A stretch of 5,426 nucleotides of DNA from positions 1 through 5,426 of the forward strand of contig JAPPKQ010000174.1 in the NCBI GenBank assembly GCA_028819945.1, written 5' to 3'. The notes under the pieces were generated by a model. It made no database searches. It was not told where the DNA came from and saw nothing but the letters and a program-made list of their open reading frames with translations. Position numbers and translations under genes: made by a program. Positions 1 through 5,075 of the stretch are shown one piece after another. Origin of the DNA: a bacterium (GTDB lineage Bacteria > Actinomycetota > Acidimicrobiia > Acidimicrobiales > CATQHL01). Position 1 is the first letter of the stretch. Each line of letters opens with the position of its first letter.

Positions 1-435
1 CCCGAGCCCGTCGATCCCCGCCGCCAGCACGTCGCGGATGAGCTGGCTCTCCTCGGCGGCATCGCACGCGGAAGGCTGCAGGAAGATGACCTCGCAGCCC
101 AATCGCTCGCACGTGGGACCGACCGCTGCCTCGGTCGGCGCGTAGTAGGGGTGCTGCACGGCCGTGACCATGCCGTAGACGGGCTTCTCGGCAGGCGCCT
201 CGGCGGGTGGCGGCGGCTCCGGCGCCGGCTCAGGCGGCGGCTCAGGCGCTGGATCCGGCGGCGGTGGCTCAGGCGCTGGATCCGGCGGCGGCGGCGGCGC
301 CTCGGTCGGTGCCGGGGCGGGTGGAGGCGGCTGCGCCTGCTCCGCCTCATCGTCGCCGCAGGCGGTGGCAAACAGCACCACCGCAAGTGATGCGACGAGT
401 ACACGTACAACAGAAGACCTAACGAAGGCACTCAT
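1..435 (-). CDS. Lipoprotein, periplasmic substrate-binding protein family (partial, C-terminus off the left edge)
   Basis: The 145 visible residues form three parts. Residues 1-26 are a lipoprotein signal: Arg at 6 and 11, a hydrophobic core, and a lipobox-like ATAC ending at Cys26, followed by Gly-Asp-Asp-Glu. Residues 36-83 are a linker of Pro, Glu, Asp and Ala. From residue 85 a folded domain begins (VYGMVTAVQHPYY), with an Asp-Ala-Ala-Glu-Glu stretch near 125-129 and DVLAAGIDGL at 135-144. That pattern resembles the first lobe of sugar-type periplasmic binding proteins (Peripla_BP_4), in which an Ala-Gly-(I/V)-Asp-Gly segment follows the second helix. Inferred role: surface-anchored solute capture for an ABC transporter. 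The ATG at 435 is preferred because GGGGAGGA lies about 7 nt upstream; the in-frame ATG at 441 is too close to that motif. No transporter partner is visible, and the ligand is unknown. Confidence 0.75.
   Translation of the reverse strand, partial: MSAFVRSSVVRVLVASLAVVLFATACGDDEAEQAQPPPPAPAPTEAPPPPPDPAPEPPPPDPAPEPPPEPAPEPPPPAEAPAEKPVYGMVTAVQHPYYAPTEAAVGPTCERLGCEVIFLQPSACDAAEESQLIRDVLAAGIDGLG
187..330 (-). repeat. Pro/Glu/Asp-rich linker with a 27-bp tandem duplication
   Basis: This stretch codes for residues 36-83 of the left-edge lipoprotein and consists almost entirely of Pro, Ala, Glu and Asp. Positions 239-265 and 266-292 are two adjacent 27-bp copies differing only in the last base (T versus C). 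Each corresponds to a nine-residue PPPPDPAPE unit in the protein, and each carries a GGATCC. Less exact [14 protein letters not shown] units continue towards position 187. Such linkers usually act as extended tethers between a lipidated cysteine and a folded domain; that role is inferred here. Confidence 0.8.
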
Positions 436-474
436 GTGCATGTCCTCCCCCCGGAAACTGCAACTCCCCCATTA

Positions 475-492
475 GAAGCTACGAGCAGCTTC
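475..492. promoter_or_regulatory. Inverted repeat GAAGCT-N6-AGCTTC, possible operator
   Basis: A perfect 6-bp inverted repeat with a 6-nt spacer sits 40 bp upstream of the left lipoprotein start and just downstream of the candidate -10 at 501-506. Position and symmetry fit a repressor site in the leader of a solute-binding protein gene, or a small RNA hairpin. No regulator gene is present in the window, and a 6-bp repeat can occur by chance. Confidence 0.25.
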
Positions 493-500
493 CCGGCCGG

Positions 501-506
501 ATCCTA
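501..506 (-). promoter_or_regulatory. Weak candidate -10 element for the left lipoprotein gene
   Basis: Read on the minus strand, this hexamer is TAGGAT, which fits the TANNNT form common in high-GC actinobacterial promoters. It would place transcription start near 494 and leave a leader of about 60 nt before the ATG at 435. No convincing -35 hexamer lies 16-18 nt upstream, so this is only a possibility. Confidence 0.25.
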
Positions 507-594
507 GACGATCCCACCAGGCGGCGGTTCTGCCGGCCTGGCGCGGGTCGGCCTGCCAATCCGGCTGTGCCGCACGCGGCTGACGGGCGCTTCC

Positions 595-623
595 TTGAGC
601 GGTCACAGGCCGGTGCCTAGACT
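595..623 (+). promoter_or_regulatory. Sigma-70-type promoter for the SDR/SnoaL genes
   Basis: TTGAGC at 595-600 is followed by exactly 17 nt and then TAGACT at 618-623. Each hexamer matches four of six positions of the housekeeping consensus (TTGACA, TATAAT), and the spacer is the preferred length. Transcription would start near 630, giving a leader of about 33 nt that contains the Shine-Dalgarno sequence AGGGGG at 651-656. It is the best promoter match in the window. Confidence 0.55.
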
Positions 624-662
624 CGGGCGCCGCTGGGACGGCCGCGGGTGAGGGGGTGCGCG

Positions 663-1511
663 ATGGAGACCGGCGACAAGCGGATTTCCGAGCTGGTGGA
701 CCTGTCGGGCCAGTGCGCCGTCGTCACGGGCGGCTCTCAGGGGTTCGGCGCCGCCATAGCCCGCAGGATGGGCGAAGCCGGCGCGACGGTGGTGGCCGCC
801 GCCCGCAGTCTGGGCAAGGCGCAGAACGTCGCGGCCTCGATTCCCGACGGCAGGGGCTTCGCCATCCGGGTGGACGTGACCGACCACGACTCGATCCTGA
901 ACCTCGTCGCCGAGGCGCGGGAGTTGACGGGCCGCATCGACGTGTTCATCAACAATGCCGGCGCCTTCTCCAACTACCTGCTCGACGAGATGCCGCTCGA
1001 GGAGTTCCAGCGCGTCGTCAACACCAACATCACAGGCAGTTTCCTGTGCGCGCAGGCTGCGGCTCGGGTGATGCGCGCCGACGGCGGCGGCGGGGTCATC
1101 ATCAACATGGCGTCGGTGGATTCGTTCCAGCCGTCCTCCCCGGGCTTGATCCACTACATCACGTCCAAGCACGCGCTCATCGGCCTCACTCGCGCCCTGG
1201 CGATGGAACTGGCGCCGTGGGGCATCCGTGTCAACGCCATCTGCCCCGGGGCTTCGCTGACGGAGGGAGTCGTGGACTTCATCAAGGCCGTCTCCCCGCA
1301 CGGCATCGACGTCGAGGCCGAGTTCGCCGGCATCGTCGACCACGTTCCCCTGCGAAGGCTGTGCAGCCCTGACGACGTGGCGATCGCCACGCTCTTCCTC
1401 GCCTCGGGGTTGTCGTCGTTCGTGACGGGCACCTCACTCACCGTTGACGGCGGGATCCTGGCCCAGCCGATGGAGGGCTACCCCGAGGACTACGGGCCCG
1501 GCGGCGACTGA
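663..1511 (+). CDS. Classical short-chain dehydrogenase/reductase (SDR), NAD(P)-dependent
   Basis: This 282-residue protein is a complete classical SDR oxidoreductase, expected in the cytoplasm. The Rossmann dinucleotide motif TGGSQGFG is at residues 22-29, NNAG at 97-100, and the likely catalytic tetrad is Asn122, Ser151, Tyr165 and Lys169 (YITSK). IRVNAICPGA at 188-197 and VTGTSLTVDGG near the C-terminus are also standard. The second beta strand ends in AAARS with no acidic residue, which leans towards NADP(H), but weakly. The ATG at 663 is chosen because AGGGGG ends 6 nt upstream; an in-frame GTG at 648 would start before that motif. The gene lies 27 nt upstream of a SnoaL-like gene and is probably cotranscribed with it from the promoter at 595-623. 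The substrate is not evident: 3-hydroxybutyrate, a polyol or a cyclic alcohol are all possible. Confidence 0.93.
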   Translation: METGDKRISELVDLSGQCAVVTGGSQGFGAAIARRMGEAGATVVAAARSLGKAQNVAASIPDGRGFAIRVDVTDHDSILNLVAEARELTGRIDVFINNAGAFSNYLLDEMPLEEFQRVVNTNITGSFLCAQAAARVMRADGGGGVIINMASVDSFQPSSPGLIHYITSKHALIGLTRALAMELAPWGIRVNAICPGASLTEGVVDFIKAVSPHGIDVEAEFAGIVDHVPLRRLCSPDDVAIATLFLASGLSSFVTGTSLTVDGGILAQPMEGYPEDYGPGGD

Positions 1512-1538
1512 CCGATTCACTGCGGAGCGAGTCACATC

Positions 1539-1946
1539 ATGCGCGAGACCAACGAGCGACTCATGGAGACGTTCTTCGAGGGCGTCAACAGCCACGACCC
1601 GGACCTCTTGGTCTCCGTCCTGGCGGAGGATTGTGAGATCAACGACGAGGGAGCCCCCTACCCCTACGACCGCGCCGGCCTCCACGAGATGCACAGCGCC
1701 TTCTACGAGCACTTCCCCGACACCCGCTTCGAGATCCTTCACCGCATCGTCGAGGAGAACGGGGCGTGCTACGTGTACCGGGCGACCGGCACGGGCCGGG
1801 GGGAATGGCCCGAGGGCAACGACATCGAGGGCGCCACCATGGACCTCGTCGAGGTCCTCGTCGCCCGGGTGGCCGACGGCGCCATCGTCGGCCTCGACTT
1901 CCACATGGACACCGAGATCCTGAAGCGGCAGGTCTGGGGAGACTGA
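1539..1946 (+). CDS. SnoaL-like / NTF2-superfamily protein
   Basis: A 135-residue protein, typical in size for single-domain SnoaL/NTF2-like cone-fold proteins. The N-terminus (ETFFEGVNSHDPDLLVSVLA, residues 10-29) is the helix and turn common to this superfamily, followed by a segment ending HEMHSAFYEHFPDTRFEI. The C-terminal strand reads DFHMDTEILKRQ (residues 120-131). It resembles the W-x-x-x-D-x-x-x-L-x-x-Q ending of SnoaL-like ester cyclases, with Asp124 as a candidate pocket acid. Family members include polyketide cyclases, steroid isomerases, epoxide hydrolases and proteins with no known catalysis, so the reaction is not assigned. No signal peptide is visible. The gene follows the SDR by 27 nt; GGAG at 1524-1527 is a rather distant ribosome site. 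The SDR pairing suggests the same small-molecule pathway, possibly isomerisation, dehydration or hydrolysis of the SDR substrate or product. Confidence 0.82.
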   Translation: MRETNERLMETFFEGVNSHDPDLLVSVLAEDCEINDEGAPYPYDRAGLHEMHSAFYEHFPDTRFEILHRIVEENGACYVYRATGTGRGEWPEGNDIEGATMDLVEVLVARVADGAIVGLDFHMDTEILKRQVWGD

Positions 1947-1963
1947 CCGGCCGCGACCGCCGG
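1947..1963. terminator. Weak GC hairpin in the convergent gap
   Basis: CCGGC at 1947-1951 can pair with GCCGG at 1959-1963 around a 7-nt loop, immediately after the SnoaL-like stop codon. It lies in the 26-bp gap separating two tail-to-tail gene pairs, where a bidirectional terminator would be useful. The stem is only 5 bp and no T-tract follows on either strand, so intrinsic termination is doubtful. Confidence 0.2.
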
Positions 1964-1972
1964 GACGCCCTC

Positions 1973-2821
1973 TCAGCACTCGGCGGCGGCGAGCAGGGCT
2001 CTGGCCTGGCGGGCCAGGGGTTCGTCGACCATCTGGCCCTCGAAGGAGACGGCGCCGGCGCCGGTGCGCTGGGTCTCGGTGTAGAGGGCGAGCATGCGCC
2101 GGGCCCGGTCCACCTCCTCGGGCGACGGCGTGAAGACCCGGTTCGCCCACGGCACCTGGGCGGGGTGGATGCAGAGCTTGCCCTTGTAGCCCAGAGCCCG
2201 GCCCTGGCGGGCGTCGGCGGTGAAGACCTCCTCGTCGCGCAGCCTCACGACGACCTGGTCGAGCGCCAGCACCCCGGCCAGGCGGCACGCCACCGCAACG
2301 CGGGAACGGGCGTAGTGCACCTCGGTGTTGTCCGGCGTCCGCACTCCCCCGAGGTCGACCACGTAGTCCTCGGCGCCGAAGTAGGCGGCGATCACCGGCG
2401 GGCGGAGCACCTCGGCGGCGTACTCCACCCCTGCCACGGTCTCGAGTCCCGCCATCACGCCCAGCGGACCGATGGGCGCGAGTCGCTGGGCCACGAGCTC
2501 CACGGCGGCCGCCGATTCCAGCATCGGTACGACCACGCCGGTCAACTCCGGTACCAGCGCCTCGGCCATGTCACCCTCGAACCACTCCGTGTCCACGGCG
2601 TTGACGCGCACGAAGATCGCCAGATCCGGGTGCGCCTGTCGCAGCTCGCGGGCCGCGGCGGCGGCCACCGGACGGGCCTGCGCCTTGCCACCGGGGGCCA
2701 CGGCGTCCTCGAGGTCGATGACAACGCCGTCGGGACCGCTGCGCGGCAGCTTCGGCAGCAGATCGGGCCGGCTCGCCGGGGCGTACAGGGCGCTGCGCAG
2801 CCGCAGCCGGGAACCGCTCAC
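1973..2821 (-). CDS. CitE/HpcH-HpaI-family CoA-ester lyase (beta-hydroxyacyl-CoA lyase)
   Basis: A 282-residue TIM-barrel lyase of the CitE-like group, which makes or breaks a C-C bond in acyl-CoA thioesters such as malyl-, citramalyl- or HMG-CoA. Visible landmarks: [12 protein letters not shown] at residues 9-20, [18 protein letters not shown] at 33-50, FVRVNA at 70-75 (Arg72), GLETVAG at 125-131 (Glu127, expected Mg ligand), [10 protein letters not shown] at 147-156 (Asp152, expected Mg ligand), YARSRV at 170-175 and [12 protein letters not shown] at 211-222. The usual PK(V/I)E motif reads PMLES at 99-103, so the lysine is replaced by Met100. The GTG at 2821 overlaps the TGA of the acetoacetyl-CoA synthetase gene (GTGA) and has GAGG about 7 nt upstream, so translational coupling is likely. 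No citrate lyase alpha or gamma subunit gene is near, making true citrate lyase unlikely. The exact substrate is inferred only from context. Confidence 0.88.
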   Translation of the reverse strand: MSGSRLRLRSALYAPASRPDLLPKLPRSGPDGVVIDLEDAVAPGGKAQARPVAAAAARELRQAHPDLAIFVRVNAVDTEWFEGDMAEALVPELTGVVVPMLESAAAVELVAQRLAPIGPLGVMAGLETVAGVEYAAEVLRPPVIAAYFGAEDYVVDLGGVRTPDNTEVHYARSRVAVACRLAGVLALDQVVVRLRDEEVFTADARQGRALGYKGKLCIHPAQVPWANRVFTPSPEEVDRARRMLALYTETQRTGAGAVSFEGQMVDEPLARQARALLAAAEC

Positions 2822-4866
2822 GACGCCACCTCGGGGCGGTCGCGGAACTGCTCCAGCGCCTCGGGATTGGCGATGGCCTCGGTGTTGCTCACCGGCCGCC
2901 CGCACACCACGTCGCGCACGGCCAACTCGGTGAGCTTGCCGCTGCGGGTGCGGGGGATGTCGTCGACCGCCACGACGCGGGCGGGGACGTGGCGCGGTGA
3001 GGCACCGCGGCGGATGCGGTCGCGGATCCGCCCGGTCAGTTCCTCGGTCAGGGCGCCCCCCGAATCGGCACTCAGGCGCACGAACAGCACGATACGGGTG
3101 TCGCCCCGGTACGGCTGACCGATGACGATGGCCTCGAGCACCTCGGGGACGGCCTCCAGGCAGCGGTAGATCTCGGCGGTGCCGATGCGCACGCCCCCCG
3201 GGTTGAGGGTGGCGTCGGAGCGTCCGGCGATGACCATCCCGCCGTTGGCCGTCCAGCGGGCGTAGTCGCCCTGGTGCCAGATTCCGGGGAATCTCTCGTA
3301 GTACGCCCTGCGGTAGCGGGGGCCGGCCGCGACGCCGAGAGCAGGATCCGCGAGTTCGCCGCTCTCGCCGTCGTCTCGATCGTTCCAGAACCCCAGCGGC
3401 ATCGAGGGGAAGGAGTTGGTGCACACCAACTCGCCCTGGGTGCCCGGCGGGCACGGGCGACCGTCGTCGTCGAACACGTCGATGTCCAGACCCAGGGCAG
3501 GACGCTGGATCTCCCCGGTGTGGACCGGCGCGGTCGGGTCGCCGTTCACCAGGCACCCGCACAGGTCGGTGCCACCGGAGATGGACGCCAGGTGCAGGTC
3601 GGACTTCACTTCGCTGTACACGTACTCGAAGCCCTCCGGCGAGAGCGGCGAGCCGGTGGAGGTGATGGTGCGCAGCGTGTCCAGCCGGTGCGTTCGCCGT
3701 GGAGACAGACCCCGCTTGGACGTCGCCTCGATGAAGCCTGCGGCGGTGCCGAAGAGCGTGATCCCCTCGGCGTCGGTGAGGTCGAACAGCCGCCCCGGGT
3801 CGGGGGCGCCGTCGTAGAGCACCAGCGTGGCCTCGCTGGCCAGCGCCGACATGAGCCAGTTCCACATCATCCAGCCGGCGGTCGTGAAGTAGAACACGCG
3901 GTCGCCGAGGCGGACGTCGCAGTTCAGGCGGTGCTCGACGAGGTGCTTGAGGAGCACGCCACCCGCCCGGTGGACGATGGACTTGGGCACACCGGTGGTG
4001 CCGGAGGAGTAGAGCACGTACAGCGGGTGGTCGAAGGGCAGCGGCGCGAAGAGCGGCGGCGCACCGCCGGCTGCCGTGGACCCGGCGGCCAGGAAGTCCT
4101 CCCACAGCACGGCGCCGGGCACGCCGCCGAGGTCAGGGGCGGGATCGAGGAACGGGATGACGACGAGGTGCTCCAGGCTGGGCAGTCGCGAGGCCACGTC
4201 GGCGAGACGCTCGAGGCAGTCGAAGTCCTTGCCCCCGTAGCGGTAGCCGTCGACCGCCACCAGCACGCGGGGGCGGATCTGCCCGAACCGGTCGACCACG
4301 CCATCGGCGCCGAAATCGGGCGAGCAGGAGGAGAACACGCCGCCGAGTGCGGCCGTGGCGAGCATCAGCTCGCAGGTCTCGGGGGTGTTGGGCAGCCAGG
4401 CCGGCCCCCCGTCGCCGGGTCTGATGCCCGCGCCCCCCCCGCGCGTTGCGGCGCTCCTCCTCCCGTCGGGCTGCAACCGCGCCCAACTCAGCTCGCGCCG
4501 CGCGCCTGCCTCGCCGTTGAAGATGATGGCGGGCGCGTCGTCGTGGCGCCGCAGCAGGTTGGCGGCGAAGTTCAGCCGGGCGTCCGGGAAGAACCGGCCG
4601 TCGTAGATCTCCGCCCCCGGCTCGAAGACGCGCTCGCCGCGGGTCTCGGCGATCACCTCGCAGAAGTCCCAGGCGGCCGACCAGAACGCCTCGGGGTCGG
4701 CAACGGAGAATGCGTGGAGTTCGGTGTAGTCGCCGAACGGTCCGTGACCTGCCTGTTCGAGCGCCGCGCAGAACGCCCGGAGGTTGGTCTCCTCCGGCGC
4801 CACCGGCGACCACAGCGGTACGTCGCGCGCGCCGCCGGCGGCGTTCTGCGGAGATCCGGATCCCAT
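2818..4866 (-). CDS. aacS: Acetoacetyl-CoA synthetase (acetoacetate--CoA ligase)
   Basis: A 682-residue ANL-superfamily adenylate-forming enzyme that converts acetoacetate, ATP and CoA to acetoacetyl-CoA, AMP and PPi (EC 6.2.1.16), expected in the cytosol. Motifs in order: PLWSP at 17-21, LNFAANLL at 98-105, SSCSPDFG at 179-186, the phosphate loop [10 protein letters not shown] at 286-295, SGGTDLCG at 430-437, GDYARW at 533-538, [11 protein letters not shown] at 548-558, and the hinge and catalytic-lysine region PRTRSGKL with Lys644. The C-terminal [14 protein letters not shown] matches acetoacetyl-CoA synthetases rather than acetyl-CoA synthetases. The ATG at 4866 is the first Met before the family N-terminus; no Shine-Dalgarno is visible there, so a leaderless start is possible. 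Oddities are a poorly conserved Gly-rich stretch at residues 132-155 and a roughly 16-residue insertion at 501-516. The CitE-like lyase gene follows with a 4-bp overlap. Confidence 0.95.
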   Translation of the reverse strand: MGSGSPQNAAGGARDVPLWSPVAPEETNLRAFCAALEQAGHGPFGDYTELHAFSVADPEAFWSAAWDFCEVIAETRGERVFEPGAEIYDGRFFPDARLNFAANLLRRHDDAPAIIFNGEAGARRELSWARLQPDGRRSAATRGGGAGIRPGDGGPAWLPNTPETCELMLATAALGGVFSSCSPDFGADGVVDRFGQIRPRVLVAVDGYRYGGKDFDCLERLADVASRLPSLEHLVVIPFLDPAPDLGGVPGAVLWEDFLAAGSTAAGGAPPLFAPLPFDHPLYVLYSSGTTGVPKSIVHRAGGVLLKHLVEHRLNCDVRLGDRVFYFTTAGWMMWNWLMSALASEATLVLYDGAPDPGRLFDLTDAEGITLFGTAAGFIEATSKRGLSPRRTHRLDTLRTITSTGSPLSPEGFEYVYSEVKSDLHLASISGGTDLCGCLVNGDPTAPVHTGEIQRPALGLDIDVFDDDGRPCPPGTQGELVCTNSFPSMPLGFWNDRDDGESGELADPALGVAAGPRYRRAYYERFPGIWHQGDYARWTANGGMVIAGRSDATLNPGGVRIGTAEIYRCLEAVPEVLEAIVIGQPYRGDTRIVLFVRLSADSGGALTEELTGRIRDRIRRGASPRHVPARVVAVDDIPRTRSGKLTELAVRDVVCGRPVSNTEAIANPEALEQFRDRPEVAS

Positions 4867-4925
4867 GACGGGCGCGAGCTTTGCACACGGCGTCGCACCG
4901 GCAGAACACGGACGCAACGTGCCGA

Positions 4926-4977
4926 CGAGCCCGCAGGAGGGATGACCGGGAGCGCCCGCGCGGAGCGAGCCCGCAGG
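4926..4977. repeat. 12-bp direct repeat, 40 bp apart
   Basis: CGAGCCCGCAGG occurs exactly at 4926-4937 and 4966-4977. The 40-bp centre-to-centre distance is close to four DNA turns, which would put both copies on nearly the same face of the helix. They lie in the divergent intergenic region between the synthetase and right-edge lipoprotein genes. A regulatory role is conjecture; GC-rich composition makes chance repeats more common. Confidence 0.35.
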
Positions 4978-4993
4978 GCCTCGAACCGCCGGC

Positions 4994-5007
4994 CCGCTCG
5001 CGAGCGG
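4994..5007. promoter_or_regulatory. Perfect 14-bp palindrome, possible operator
   Basis: CCGCTCGCGAGCGG is fully self-complementary. It lies 15 nt upstream of a possible rightward -10 region (TACGCT at 5023-5028, preceded by TG at 5021-5022), roughly where a -35 element would be, and about 70 bp before the right lipoprotein start. The placement fits a dimeric regulator acting on the divergent genes on either side. No TTGACA-like -35 is seen. The promoter call is weak and the palindrome itself is certain. Confidence 0.35.
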
Positions 5008-5075
5008 TGCGGTCGTCGGCTGTACGCTCACTTTCGTCCGGACCTGCCGTCGCCGGCGCGCAGAGAGGAGCCGAC

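Noticed and set aside
187..330. Possible CRISPR-like or minisatellite array in the left repeat region
   Set aside because: The repeats are contiguous, lack unique spacers and are in frame with a lipoprotein linker, so they are protein-coding tandem repeats.
648..662. GTG at 648 as the SDR start
   Set aside because: The AGGGGG Shine-Dalgarno (651-656) would lie inside the coding sequence; the ATG at 663 has correct spacing and gives the usual short N-terminus.
1766..3118. A 450-codon plus-strand frame across the SnoaL-like and lyase genes
   Set aside because: It overlaps both convergent genes in wrong frames, and its His/Gly/Arg-rich translation has no domain signal.
2822..4105. Upstream extension of the lyase reading frame inside the synthetase gene
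   Set aside because: It is an out-of-frame shadow of the synthetase. The lyase family N-terminus starts right after the GTG at 2821, which has its own Shine-Dalgarno sequence.
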